This document shows, piece by piece, positions 54,007-63,659 of a stretch of DNA of 64,000 nt. The stretch spans positions 744,001 to 808,000 of the forward strand of contig JADJKB010000003.1 of assembly GCA_016706225.1 (NCBI GenBank), read 5' to 3'. The position numbers and the translations under genes were made by a program. A model generated the notes under the pieces. That model was not told the DNA's origin, searched no databases, and was given only the letters and a program-made list of their open reading frames with translations. Numbering within the stretch: position 1 is the first letter of the stretch; every line of letters starts with the position of its first letter. The stretch is from Myxococcales bacterium. GTDB lineage: Bacteria > Myxococcota_A > Polyangia > Polyangiales > Polyangiaceae.

Positions 54007-55679
54007 CCGACCAGCTCGCGGATCTGACCCACGATCACGTCCCAGCGTTTCTCGACGTCGTTCTTGAACGCGAGGGTCATCAGCCCGAACAGGATCGCCA
54101 TGCCAATGACGTGGGCAATTTCCCGCACTCGCAGCGGAATTGGACGCCGGAGCACGGCCTCTATTGCAAAGAACATCAGGTGACCGCCATCGAGCACCGG
54201 GATCGGCAGCAAGTTGAGCAGCCCCAGGTTGATACTGATGAACGCCATCACCCACACGAAGAAGTCGGGACCCTTGCGCCCCTCCTCACCCGCTACTTCA
54301 TAGATGGTGATGGGACCCGAGAGCGTCTTCAGGCTCATGCGCCCCTGAATCAGGCGCACGATGCTGACCAGTGTGAATCGCGTCACGTCCACGGTCTCTT
54401 CGACGGCCTTCGAGAAAGCGTAGCGAAAGGGCGCGGGATGCGAGACGTAGTCCTCGGGCGCGAGCGGCATCCAGTTCTTCACGTGCAGCACGTAACGAGC
54501 AAAGGCCTGCCCGTGTTCGTCGACGATGTCCTCCCGCCGCATCTGGAACGTACCGCTCTTCTCCCGGGCGTCCTTGACCGAGAGATAGTCGATGCGGTGC
54601 GGACGATCGGGGGCGGCGACGAGACGCTCTCGGAACGTGGACCACGCCGGCAGCACCTCGTCGTCGAGCCTCAAGATCTTGTCGCCGGGACGCAGGCCCG
54701 CCTTGGCCAGGTAACTGTCCTCCGGCACGAGGGCCGCGTAGAGGTCGGCGATCTCGATGCCGGTGAGGCTCATCAGATCGGTCCCGGCAGGGTCCGGGGT
54801 CAAGGCCACCACTCCGGCCTCGTAGATGGCCATGTCCGCGAGGCCGCCGAGCGCGCCGGTCAGTGAGGTCGGACGCAAGTACGTCACGGGCACCGTTTCG
54901 CCGCGATTTTCGGCCAACGCGGTCTCCAGATCTCGGTAGCGCCGCACCGGCTGGCCGGCAATGTGAGTGACCACGTCGAAGGTGCGAAGGCCTGCGCGAT
55001 AGGCCGGCGACTCGGTGCTCGGGATGCCGATCACCGCCGCCGGTGCGCTCGGTTGAATGCCGATCGTTCCGACACGCTCGATGATGTCGAGCTCACGCCG
55101 CTCGATGGTCTCCTCCGCCGTGACCTCGACCTCCACGTGTTTGTTGTCGCGAAACACCCGGAAGCGCAGGGTCTTGGCTGGGTTCTTGGAGATCACCCGC
55201 TTCAACTCGTCGAAGGTCCCGACGTCCTCGCCGTTCACGCTCATGATGCGATCGCCGGGGATCAACTTCCCGGCGGCGGGATGACCGGGCAGCACGACCC
55301 CAACCGTCGGCGGCAAGAACGGCCCGTCAGTCACGAACACCGAGAAGTAGAGCAGCACCGGGAACACGAGGTTCATGACCGGGCCGGCGATGACGACGAC
55401 GATGCGTTTGTAGACCGGCAGCGACTCGAAGGTCCGGTTCTTGTCCTCCGGCATGACGATGTCGCTCTTCGAAGCCTCGAGCATCTTCACGTATCCGCCA
55501 AGCGGCACTAGGCTGATGCAGTACTCGGTCTCGCGGCCGCGCAGCTTCAGGATCTTCGGACCGAAACCCAGGCTGAAGGTGATGACCTTCACACCGAACG
55601 CCTTGGCGAAGGCGAAGTGCCCGAGCTCGTGTACGAAGATCAGCGAGCTGATGAGGATGACGAAATAGAGGAGGTCCAT
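54003..55679 (-). CDS. rseP: RseP-type site-2 intramembrane metalloprotease with three PDZ-like domains
   Basis: A 558-residue protein from ATG 55679. The zinc motif HELGH is in the first membrane segment, the family SLGFGP and PLGGYVKM follow, and the second active-site element is LLPIPVLDGGHL near residue 490. Three PDZ-like regions lie between: VLPGHPAAGKLIPGDRI, STESPAYRAGLRTFDVV and EDSYLAKAGLRPGDKI. E. coli RseP has two and is about 110 residues shorter. It cleaves anti-sigma factors or remnant signal peptides within the membrane. It is upstream of and coupled to rsmB. Confidence 0.92.
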   Translation of the reverse strand: MDLLYFVILISSLIFVHELGHFAFAKAFGVKVITFSLGFGPKILKLRGRETEYCISLVPLGGYVKMLEASKSDIVMPEDKNRTFESLPVYKRIVVVIAGPVMNLVFPVLLYFSVFVTDGPFLPPTVGVVLPGHPAAGKLIPGDRIMSVNGEDVGTFDELKRVISKNPAKTLRFRVFRDNKHVEVEVTAEETIERRELDIIERVGTIGIQPSAPAAVIGIPSTESPAYRAGLRTFDVVTHIAGQPVRRYRDLETALAENRGETVPVTYLRPTSLTGALGGLADMAIYEAGVVALTPDPAGTDLMSLTGIEIADLYAALVPEDSYLAKAGLRPGDKILRLDDEVLPAWSTFRERLVAAPDRPHRIDYLSVKDAREKSGTFQMRREDIVDEHGQAFARYVLHVKNWMPLAPEDYVSHPAPFRYAFSKAVEETVDVTRFTLVSIVRLIQGRMSLKTLSGPITIYEVAGEEGRKGPDFFVWVMAFISINLGLLNLLPIPVLDGGHLMFFAIEAVLRRPIPLRVREIAHVIGMAILFGLMTLAFKNDVEKRWDVIVGQIRELVG

Positions 55680-55832
55680 CGTCTGGGCCGCTCTCGGACC
55701 CTTGCATCTACTCGAATGGACGCTGGGCGCCAAATCCGAGCCCGTTCACGGGCGGCGCAGGATCCGATACCGGGCGCGAACGAGAGCCCGTCACCGCGCG
55801 TAACCACGCGAGATTTGCGCTAGCGTCGGCGC

Positions 55833-56324
55833 ATGAGTGACAAGCCGAAAAAACCGGTCAGCGCTTCGCGGGTCGAGCTGTGTCAGCTGATGCTCCCGGA
55901 GCACGCAAACGCCTACGGCAACGTGCACGGTGGCTTGATCATGAAGATGGTCGACGAGACGGGTGGCATCGCGGCCATGCGCCACGCCCAGCGCCCGTGT
56001 GTGACCGTCTCCATCGACGAGATGTCGTTCGTCTCACCGGTGCACGTGGGCGAGCTGCTCTGCTGCAAGGCCAGCGTGAACTACGTGGGCACGAGCTCGG
56101 TGGAGGTGGGTGTGCACGTGCACGCGGAGAACCCCATCACGGGGGAGATCACCCACACCAACTCGGCGTACCTCGTGTACGTGGCGATCGACGACGCGGG
56201 CAAACCCTGCAAAGTGCCCGGGCTCTTGCTGGAGACCGACGCGGATCGGCGCCGTCACGAGGGCGCGTTGGAGCGCCAAGAAGAGCGGCTCGCGCATCGC
56301 AAGCGCAAGGCCTCGGACGCGTAG
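55833..56324 (+). CDS. Acyl-CoA thioesterase, YciA-like hotdog fold
   Basis: A 163-residue protein with the hotdog core NVHGGLIMKMVDETGGIAA (catalytic Asp in KMVDE), then VTVSIDEMSFVSPVHVGELL and VGVHVHAENPITGE, typical of YciA/BACH acyl-CoA hydrolases. It hydrolyses acyl-CoA to free acid and CoA in the cytoplasm. A charged C-terminal helix (RRRHEGALERQEERLAHRKRK) is longer than usual. TAGCGT lies just upstream of the start and could be a -10. The following 230 bp hold no gene that I can support. Confidence 0.92.
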   Translation: MSDKPKKPVSASRVELCQLMLPEHANAYGNVHGGLIMKMVDETGGIAAMRHAQRPCVTVSIDEMSFVSPVHVGELLCCKASVNYVGTSSVEVGVHVHAENPITGEITHTNSAYLVYVAIDDAGKPCKVPGLLLETDADRRRHEGALERQEERLAHRKRKASDA

Positions 56325-56557
56325 TACGGGACTCGCTCGTCTACCCTGCGAGCAGAAAACTTTGCGCGCGACACCGCGCTCCGCGGCATTATTACAGACC
56401 CGAGCCCGGGTCTCCCGCGCGACTCCGCGCGGCTCGCTCCGCGGGACCGCTCGCCCCAGGCCGGACGGCCTTCTTGCGGCACGCTTGCTGCTAGCACTTC
56501 GAGCGTCGCGAACGCCGTGAGCACCGCACACGCTGCGATGACGAAGAGGATGATCCC

Positions 56558-57367
56558 ATGACGCTGCGCAACAAATTCATGCGTGAGTTGGCCACCCTCG
56601 GCCTGCCGCAGGGCCCGGCTCCGGGACTCGATCTCGCCCCGGTGAGCGACGCCGATCTCGAGCCGCTGCCGGAGGCCGCACGCCGCTACCTGGGGTACAT
56701 GCGCGTGCTGGGTCGTCCCCGCGACTGGGCATTTCGCCTGGGATTTTCGGGGCGTTTCCGGCGCTCGCGGCGTGAACCCTGGATGCAGACGGAGGCGTGG
56801 ACGTACGACACCCGCCCGAAGGTCGCTCGGCTCTTCTACATGCAGCTGCGCTTCTTCGGCGTGCTGCCAGTCGTCGGCCGGGACACGTACGTCGACGGGC
56901 ACGGGCGCATGCTGATCCGCGTGCTCGACGGGCTCACTGTGGGGGACGGCCGCGGCGAAGCCTTCGACGTCGGTGAGCTGTCGACCTATCTCAACGACGG
57001 GGTCCTGATCGCGCCGAGCATGCTGCTCTCGCCCGACGTGACTTGGTCCGAGGTCGACGCTCATTCGTTCGACGTGTCACTCACGGATCACGGTCGCACA
57101 GCGAAGGCGCGGGTGTTCATCGACGAGCGCGGCGCACCCCTCGACTTCGAGACGAGCGACCGCTTCTACGCAGATCCGAAGAACGCCAACAAGACCACGC
57201 GCTGCCGCTGGACGACACCCGTCGAGGGGTGGCAGGAAGTCGGCGATCGCAAGCTGCCCACTCGCGGCAAGGCCATCTGGCATCCGAGCGGAGAAGAGGA
57301 TCTCGTGTACGCGGAGCTCGACTTCTTGCCGGACACCCTGGCGTTCAATGTCGCGCCGGGTCAGTGA
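56558..57367 (+). CDS. DUF6544-like protein
   Basis: A 269-residue cytoplasmic protein without signal peptide. It follows the DUF6544 layout: LPEAARRYLGYMRVLGRP near the start, a beta-rich segment with FSGRFRRSRREPWMQTEAWTY, FFGVLPVVGRDTYVDGHGRML, GELSTYLNDGVLIAPSMLLS, and a second beta-rich half. Biochemical function of the family is unknown. It is tail-to-tail with the minus-strand lipoprotein gene, the two stops overlapping within TCAGTGA. Confidence 0.72.
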   Translation: MTLRNKFMRELATLGLPQGPAPGLDLAPVSDADLEPLPEAARRYLGYMRVLGRPRDWAFRLGFSGRFRRSRREPWMQTEAWTYDTRPKVARLFYMQLRFFGVLPVVGRDTYVDGHGRMLIRVLDGLTVGDGRGEAFDVGELSTYLNDGVLIAPSMLLSPDVTWSEVDAHSFDVSLTDHGRTAKARVFIDERGAPLDFETSDRFYADPKNANKTTRCRWTTPVEGWQEVGDRKLPTRGKAIWHPSGEEDLVYAELDFLPDTLAFNVAPGQ

Positions 57368-58533
57368 GGGTCCGGAGCTCGCTCACACTCGCGCAGCTCG
57401 TCCTCGAGGACCGAGAGCCGCGCTCCCTCCGCCAGGCGCAGCCAGCGCGTCCTCGGCAGTTGCACGGCGACGACACGGGCCCGGCGCTGAGAGCGACGAG
57501 GGGGTGGAGCTCCGGTCTCGTCCATCGGTTCCGGCGGCGCGAACAGCGGCTGGAAGCGCGTGCCGGCCCGCAAGCTCCCGACCCGCGAGCGCACCTCGCC
57601 CACCTCGGCGATCAGCGAAAGGTCGCGCGCGCAGGTCTGTCCCCCGGAGATCATGGGAAGCCGCGTGCGGTGCCGCCCGCCCAGCCGACCAAACTGGTTC
57701 ACGGGAGGTGCCGGCCCGAGATCGGCCGAGTCCACCCAGCCGAAGAGAATGAAGGATGCTGCGTCGATCAGGATCCGCGACGAACCGCGCTGAGTCTCGA
57801 GCACCTCCGCGCGGAGCCCAGAGAGGAGCGAAGCCGGCGGGGTTTCCCCGATCGCCGTAGTGAGCGCCGCCCCCTGGCGCAACACGAGCTTCTCCGGCAG
57901 GTGGGCGCGCTTTGTAATCAACTCCCGCGCGCTGAAGCTGGCAGCCAAGAGATCGAGCTCGGCGCACGCGATGTCGTCCTCGACCACCTCGGGTGAGGCG
58001 AGTCGACTCTTGGCATCGACACCGACGCGCAGCTTGCCGGCGGCTCCACCCATCCACCGCAGCGGGACGTGGAACTTCGGCACGAGGAAGCCGCCGAGCG
58101 CGGTCGCCTTCTTGGCATAGAGCAGTAATTCACCAGCGGGCACGACGCCTTTCAGAACTACCTCGCCGTCGTCGATCACTGCGACGCTCGTGTGGGGCGC
58201 GCCCGGAGGCACGAAGATCTCGACGGGCGCCGCGTAGGCGGTTGCGAATCCAGTTTCACCGTCGGCGAGCCGGAGGGACTCGAAGCCCCAGCTCTTCGCG
58301 TTGAAGCGACAGGCAGTAGCTGCTGGTTCGAGGACTTCGGGCAGCGCCTGGGATGGTGCCGGGGCCGCGGGAGCGGGTGGGCCGGCGGAGGCGGCAGCGG
58401 GGATCTCGAGCCGGGGGCCGACGGGGGCTCGGTGCGCGGGGCCGCGCTCGGCTGCACACGCTGCGGTGAGCCCGAGCGCGAGGCCGCCAATTCGCGGGAT
58501 GAAGCTGCGGTTCACTCCGCCAGCAGAGTACAT
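57361..58533 (-). CDS. Large lipoprotein, unknown function
   Basis: A 390-residue protein from ATG 58533. The signal ends TAAC, and a ~50-residue Ala/Pro-rich spacer follows. The mature part has three beta-rich segments (VEIFVPPGAPHTSVAVIDDGEVVLKG, EKLVLRQGAALTTAIGETPP, RSRVGSLRAGTRFQPLF) with SH3-like spacing reminiscent of cell-wall or surface modules, and few Cys. I do not recognise a family. Its start overlaps the stop of the HNH gene by 22 bp on the same strand. Confidence 0.72.
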   Translation of the reverse strand: MYSAGGVNRSFIPRIGGLALGLTAACAAERGPAHRAPVGPRLEIPAAASAGPPAPAAPAPSQALPEVLEPAATACRFNAKSWGFESLRLADGETGFATAYAAPVEIFVPPGAPHTSVAVIDDGEVVLKGVVPAGELLLYAKKATALGGFLVPKFHVPLRWMGGAAGKLRVGVDAKSRLASPEVVEDDIACAELDLLAASFSARELITKRAHLPEKLVLRQGAALTTAIGETPPASLLSGLRAEVLETQRGSSRILIDAASFILFGWVDSADLGPAPPVNQFGRLGGRHRTRLPMISGGQTCARDLSLIAEVGEVRSRVGSLRAGTRFQPLFAPPEPMDETGAPPPRRSQRRARVVAVQLPRTRWLRLAEGARLSVLEDELRECERAPDPH

Positions 58534-59785
58534 CGATCCCACAGACACGCGGCCGCGGCGGGCGCGTGGGTACGAAGTGGCGTGCCGAGCGCGAATGGGC
58601 GGCGCCCCCACCCAGTCTTTTCCGGTGTCCCGGAGCACTTGGGCTTGGCGCTGGCGTGGTGGGGGGACGCCGTACCCTGCGCAAGTGGCTTCCGGCTGGC
58701 GCGACAAGCGGCCGCCTCTCCCAGCGCAAGTGGGTTTCCATCTTCGTGTTGGATTCGTGCGGAGGCCCTCCCCGTCGCGGGTCGTCGCGCGCGCCTCGTA
58801 CAGGGGGAGTATGGCTTGCGCAATTCGCGGAGGTGGATTGGCCTGCTGATGAGGTCGCGCCCGAAGACGGCCTCGGCGGCGAGGAGATTGTGCGCGCGGC
58901 AGAGCACGCGCAGGTTGTCGGGATCGGCGCTCCCGCCCAGCGCGCGCGGCTGCTTGTGGTCGAGCTCGAGAAACGCGCGCGCCGTGCAGCGCTCCCCATG
59001 CGAGCTGGTGTAAGTGCAGCGCTCGCCATCGCGAGCGAAGACCTCGCGCCGCGTCGGATTGCTCACGTGCTCGCCGTCCGAGCGTCGGGGGCGGGCGGGG
59101 CGCGCGGCCTTGCCGAGCTTCTTCCTCTCGAGATCGTTCAGCAGGAGATCGACGGCGCGCTCGACCACGAGCGCGAGGTCGCGGCTCGGGTTCACGTGAC
59201 TCGTGAGATCGAGCGCGCGCTCCAGTTTGCCACGCAGCTCCGTGCTGGCAGTGAAGTGCACCGCGTGGCGCTCGGGGGCGAGGACTTGAATTTGCGCGGC
59301 ACCGCGCGCGCTCGTGTCGCAGGTCGAGAGCGACGGCGGGCGCCGCGGCGGCAACTTGCGCATTCGGGAGGGCACATCGGGTCTGGGTGCGAGGTGGGCG
59401 ACGAGGGTCTGCACTTCGCGCTTGGTCTTGCCGCAAATCAGGTCGAGCAACTCGGCGTGATTGTCCGGTGTCAGGTGGGACTTGAGCAGCGCGAGGGCCG
59501 AGAGGTGCACCTTGCCCGAGGCCACCAGCGCCGGAATGACCGGAAACTTACGCGCGAGACGCGCGGCAACGATGCGTCGATAGGCCTCGCCCTCGCTCAT
59601 GCCGAGGCGGCGCGTGCAAAAGTCGAAGAGAGAGGGGACGCGGCACGCAGGTGAAGGCGGCGTTCCTCGACCTCGGCGAGGTCGAGGATGAGCTTGGCGG
59701 TGACCCGGCGGCCGGCGACGACGAGGGAGCGGGTGGCCTCGACGAGCTCGGCGTCGCTCAGCTGATGAAGAGCAGCCTGACTCAT
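58512..59785 (-). pseudogene. HNH endonuclease-like protein, frameshifted
   Basis: From ATG 59785 the frame reads MSQAALHQLSDAELVEATR up to LHLRAAS, then shifts at a run of four C (59634-59637 on the plus strand, as G). The neighbouring frame continues PSLFDFCTRRLGMSEGEAYRR and on through a DUF222-like helical region to an HNH motif: RCTYTSSHGERC, then LDHKQPRALGG and DNLRVLCRAHN. One additional C in the run restores a continuous protein of ~424 residues. The last ~90 residues are low-complexity. HNH/DUF222 proteins of this type are often mobile. Homopolymer length error or a real mutation are both possible. Confidence 0.8.
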
Positions 59786-60429
59786 GAGGCTCTCGTACCA
59801 CGGGGATTTTTTGCCTCGCAGCTGACATCCAGCGCGGCGATCGGAGCATCGGACGGCGGCCGAAGTGTCTTCGTTGCGGGAGCGCGTCTGGTGTCGAATG
59901 CCGGGCGGCAGCACGCTGTTGCAATCGACCTCGTCGATCGCGCGCGACGGGGCTGCGAAAATCGGTCAAGCACAATCGTGATCGGTGAGCAGATTTCTTG
60001 GGGCGACCTGCGAAGGGATCAGCGCGCGGGCCGGGTCCGGCCCGCGTTCTTCCGAGCCGGCGCCCGTCACTTTCGCCAGCGCAAGCGCCCGCCGCCGCGC
60101 GGTCACTTTCGCCAGCGCGCCCGCTGCCGCGCGTTCTCCCGAGCCAGCGCCCGTCGCTTTCGCCAGCGCAAGTGCTCGCCGCCGCGCAAGTGCCCGCCGC
60201 TTCCGCGCGCGCATGCGCGGCCGCTCGCCGCCCCTCGCCGCCCGAGTGTGGGTGCCTGGAAGCCCCGCGCCGCCCAGCGCGCAAGGTTCATTGGTGCGAA
60301 GACTATTCACCGCGCTTCGATGCAGTTCACTCTCGAGCGAAGCCCAGGCCGCCGCCGCAGAACTGGCCATTTCTCGCCTGCGAGAACGCTGACTGCGTTA
60401 GCCTGGGCGGGTGCAGGGAGGGTCAGCGT
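59786..60429. other. Non-coding, repeat-bearing intergenic region
   Basis: About 640 bp between the divergent HNH gene and the Rieske-flavoprotein gene. Open frames exist but are low-complexity Arg/Ala strings without a start context. The middle contains imperfect 47-bp repeats. TAGCCT shortly before the downstream gene could be a -10. Nothing else recognisable. Confidence 0.6.
60054..60187. repeat. Imperfect 47-bp repeat, two copies plus a partial third
   Basis: Copies at 60054-60100 and 60141-60187 differ at four of 47 positions and both contain CTTTCGCCAGCGCAAG. A partial copy (60101-60133) with a small deletion sits between them. It is not CRISPR-like: no regular spacers or palindromes. 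Confidence 0.75.
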
Positions 60430-61527
60430 GTGACTGAAGCAAACTGGGTGGAGCTCGGCCTGGTCGAGGAGCTCGCAAAACACGAGCTGCAGGCGATGAT
60501 GGCGGGCCGAGCGCGCCTGGCGCTCTCGTATCGAGGCGGCCGCTTCAGCGCCATCTCCGGCGTCTGCAATCACGCCGGCGGGCCTCTGGGCGAGGGCAAG
60601 CTCGACGGCGACTACGTCGTCTGCCCCTGGCACTACTGGAAGTACCACCACGAGACGGGGCTCGGTGAGCCGGGTTTCGAGGACGACGGCGTCCCGACCT
60701 ACGCGCTCAAGACGGAAGACGGAAGACTCTTCGTTGATGTCGCGAGCGCCACACCGCGCAAGAAGAAGGCCCACGCGCCTCACCCCCTTGCGCGCACTCC
60801 GCAGCGTGAAGAAGGTCCCGTGCGAGTGTTGTGTCTGTCGACGACGGCAATGACCGACGGGCACCCGCGCTTCAGCACCTCGGAGAACTTGCTCGAAGAA
60901 GCGCAGCGGCACGCCGACGCCAGCGGCTTCGAGACGCGCATGCTGCGGCTGCGGGATCTGGCATTCCGCGCCTGCGAGGGGTTCTACTCGAAGTCAGCGC
61001 GCGCCTGCACCTGGCCGTGCTCGATCACCGAGATGGATCCGAACGACCAGCTCGACCAGGTGTACGAGGCGCTGGTGCACTGGGCCGACGTGTACTTGAT
61101 CGCAACTCCCATCCGCTGGGGTGCGGCGAGCAGCCTCTACTTCAAGATGGTCGAACGCATGAACTGCATCCAGAACCAGGAGACGATCGCGGGGCGACAC
61201 CTGCTCAAGAACAAAGCCGCGGGGTTCATCATCACGGGAGGTCAGGACAACGTGCAGGGCACTGCGGGACAGATGCTGGGATTCTTCGCGGAGCTCGGCG
61301 TGCAGTTCCCGCAGTTCCCCTACATCGCTCATTCGCGCGGCTGGAGCGCCGAGGACATGGAGAACAACACCCGCATGGTGGCCGAGAGCGCAGCTCTGCG
61401 CGAAGGAGCGCGAGCGCTGGTTGATCGCTGCGCCGACATGGCCAGCTTGATGATCCACGGCACCATTCCGGCGCGCGCCCTGGTGCGCGGAGGCCGCAAG
61501 GCGCACCGAGCTCGGGGAGAGACATGA
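60430..61527 (+). CDS. Rieske ferredoxin - NAD(P)H-dependent FMN reductase fusion
   Basis: A 365-residue protein from GTG 60430. Residues ~10-105 are a Rieske [2Fe-2S] domain (CNHAGGPLGEGKL then CPWHYWKYH, i.e. CxH and CxxH ligands). After a basic linker, residues ~130-340 are a flavodoxin-like NADPH-dependent FMN reductase (LCLSTTAMTDGHPRFSTSENLL, YLIATPIRWGAASSLYFKMVERMN, AGFIITGGQDNVQG). The fusion would pass electrons from reduced flavin to the iron-sulfur cluster, or the reverse, in one cytoplasmic polypeptide. The acceptor is unknown. Confidence 0.85.
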   Translation: MTEANWVELGLVEELAKHELQAMMAGRARLALSYRGGRFSAISGVCNHAGGPLGEGKLDGDYVVCPWHYWKYHHETGLGEPGFEDDGVPTYALKTEDGRLFVDVASATPRKKKAHAPHPLARTPQREEGPVRVLCLSTTAMTDGHPRFSTSENLLEEAQRHADASGFETRMLRLRDLAFRACEGFYSKSARACTWPCSITEMDPNDQLDQVYEALVHWADVYLIATPIRWGAASSLYFKMVERMNCIQNQETIAGRHLLKNKAAGFIITGGQDNVQGTAGQMLGFFAELGVQFPQFPYIAHSRGWSAEDMENNTRMVAESAALREGARALVDRCADMASLMIHGTIPARALVRGGRKAHRARGET

Positions 61528-61606
61528 GAGCGTCGCTTGGGGTCAGGGGTAGCGCGGGCAGTCTGGCGCCGCTGAACGCTGGCGCTCGTGGAAGCGAAGT
61601 GAGCCG

Positions 61607-61627
61607 CCCGCGCTTTCCCAGCGCGGG
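61607..61627. terminator. Hairpin between convergent genes
   Basis: CCCGCGCT and AGCGCGGG form a perfect 8-bp stem with a 5-base loop, between the stop of the Rieske-flavoprotein gene (61527) and that of the minus-strand kinase (61630). A bidirectional terminator is plausible. No U-tract. Confidence 0.45.
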
Positions 61628-61629
61628 TG

Positions 61630-63408
61630 CTACTCCGGCTCGTCTCCCAGCGCCGCCTCTGCCGCCGCTCGCACCTCGGCGTGTTCACTGGCCTCGCCAA
61701 ACAACAGCGCCGCGCGAGCCCTGGGCGTTCCCATCTTTCTGAGGACCCGTACCAGCTCGACGCCGAGCTCCGCGGGCGCGTGCGCAAACAGGGCACCGAA
61801 ATCACGTTCGTAACCCGTGCTGCTGCGGGCCAGGTAGTCCCGGAGTAGCTCCTTCAGCTCTCCATCGGGCACCGCGGTCAAATTCTCGAGCACGACGCCG
61901 GCGTGGGCGTCGCCCAAAAACCCGAGCAGCTTGCCGATGGCCGCGGCGCTGACGGCGCGATCGACCCCCTCCGCAGCCGCGTTCGCCAGGAGCGCGCCGA
62001 GCGCCCGCGTCGAGACGATGGCGGCGGCAAACGAGCGGCGGACTTCGTCGTTGTCGGACTTCGTAGGATCATCGACTGCGCTGCACAGAGCCAGCAAGAG
62101 ACGCAACGCCGCATCCGGAGCGCGCGTCGCCAACCGCCTGAGACCGGTGCGGATGGGTTCGGTGACTGACTCCGCCGTGCCCTCCGGCACCGCACGACGG
62201 TAGGCCTTCACGACCGACTCCGCGAAGCGCTCGTCGACGATGGATTCCGCCGCGACCCGCCGGGCGCGCGGCTTGGTCGAGGGTGACGGTCGTTCGATCT
62301 CCGGCGCTGATGGAGCTCCGTCGCGGACGCGCGGGAGCGCCTCCGGTTCGCCCTCGATCAACTCGTCGATGTCGACCTCCTCTTCCCCCGTGAACTCGAC
62401 CTCCACGTCGGACGAGAGCGCGACCTCGGCGACCGACGCCGTCTCGGGATGGGTGCCCACGACCGTCGCCTCCTCGTAGGGAGACGGCGGCGGTTTCGAC
62501 CCTGTGTCCGTGCGCTCGGCGACGCCCGCGTCACCGATTTCTCGACGCAGCGCCTGGAGCTGCTCGAGCATGGCGCGCGCGTCCGGAAAGCGTCGCTGCG
62601 GCTCGAAGGCCAGGGCCCGGTCGACCAACCGCACGAGCTTCAGCGGCGCCTTCGCCACCCGGGCGAGGGAGGGCGCCGGCCGGGTTGCCGCCCGGATCAG
62701 CATCTCGCTGCCGGTGCCCGAGCCGTGCACGAGGCGGCCGCTGATCAGAAGAAAGATCAGCGCTCCCACCGCCCAGAGATCCGTCCGAGTATCGACCTCG
62801 GACCAGCGACCGAGCGCTTGCTCCGGCGCCATGAAAGAGGGCGTGCCCATGATCACGCCGGTGCGCGTGTGACCTGTGTCGCGCTCCTGGTCCAGCATGC
62901 GTGCGATGCCAAAGTCGAGCACCTTCACGTCGCCGTCCGATGTCAGGAAGATGTTCTCGGGTTTGATGTCCCGGTGGATGATGCCCCGCGGGTGCGCCTT
63001 GGTGAGCACCTGGAGCACACCTTCGGCGATGTGCAACGTGTCGCGAATGGTCAGTCGTCCACGGTGCGTGTCGAGCAACAGGTCGATGGATTGCCCCCGG
63101 AGCAGCTCCATCACGATGTAGGGCTCGCCGTCGTGGCTCGTGCCGTCTCCACGAATCGCAACCACGCCCGGATGTTCGATCTTGTTGGCGATGTAGGCTT
63201 CGCGGTTGAAGCGCGCGCGCACCGACGGGTTCTTCGCGAGGTGCGCGTGGATGAGCTTGATGGCCGCGCGCTCCCCGTTGCCGTCGACGGCCGCGTACAC
63301 CGCCGCCATGCCGCCGAGCCCCAGCAACTGCCGGAGCTGCCAGGTGCCGTCGATGACGGCGCCGAGGCGACGCTCGCAACGCAAGACCAGGTCGTCGTCA
63401 GACTGCAT
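61630..63408 (-). CDS. Ser/Thr protein kinase with C-terminal helical (HEAT-like) region
   Basis: A 592-residue protein from ATG 63408; the longer open frame upstream adds no recognisable sequence. Kinase domain ~residues 15-290: LGLGGMAAVYAA, AAIKLIHAH, HRDIKPENIF, DFGIARML, FMAPEQALG, all intact. An acidic Ser/Pro/Glu linker (~310-420) follows. Residues ~420-592 are alpha-helical with repeats of the type AIGKLLGFLGDAHAGVVLENL and VRVLRKMGTPRARAALLFGEA, HEAT-like. No membrane segment. Upstream lie 250 bp of non-coding DNA shared with secA, divergently transcribed. Confidence 0.9.
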   Translation of the reverse strand: MQSDDDLVLRCERRLGAVIDGTWQLRQLLGLGGMAAVYAAVDGNGERAAIKLIHAHLAKNPSVRARFNREAYIANKIEHPGVVAIRGDGTSHDGEPYIVMELLRGQSIDLLLDTHRGRLTIRDTLHIAEGVLQVLTKAHPRGIIHRDIKPENIFLTSDGDVKVLDFGIARMLDQERDTGHTRTGVIMGTPSFMAPEQALGRWSEVDTRTDLWAVGALIFLLISGRLVHGSGTGSEMLIRAATRPAPSLARVAKAPLKLVRLVDRALAFEPQRRFPDARAMLEQLQALRREIGDAGVAERTDTGSKPPPSPYEEATVVGTHPETASVAEVALSSDVEVEFTGEEEVDIDELIEGEPEALPRVRDGAPSAPEIERPSPSTKPRARRVAAESIVDERFAESVVKAYRRAVPEGTAESVTEPIRTGLRRLATRAPDAALRLLLALCSAVDDPTKSDNDEVRRSFAAAIVSTRALGALLANAAAEGVDRAVSAAAIGKLLGFLGDAHAGVVLENLTAVPDGELKELLRDYLARSSTGYERDFGALFAHAPAELGVELVRVLRKMGTPRARAALLFGEASEHAEVRAAAEAALGDEPE

Positions 63409-63659
63409 CAGCGAACCCGGAATACTAGCCAGCCTGCACTGGCTGCATGAAAGGGTTCTTTGGTGCGGCGCCCGGAACTCCGCCAATCCAGCGTCTAAGT
63501 CCCCGTAATAGCGGCGTTCCACGGCCAGCAGGGGCCCCCATCCAGGAGAATTCCCATTCCTCCTAGCGTGCTCCGCCACGAGGCATTAGTTTCCTCCGAC
63601 TTTTCCCGGTCTCCCGACGCCGTTGGGGCGCTCGTCTCGGGCCAATAAAGAGAGTCTGG

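Noticed and set aside
59966..60429. Coding extension upstream of the Rieske-flavoprotein gene, and an opposing Ala/Arg-rich frame
   Set aside because: Composition is repeat-driven, no conserved sequence, and the Rieske domain begins right after GTG 60430.
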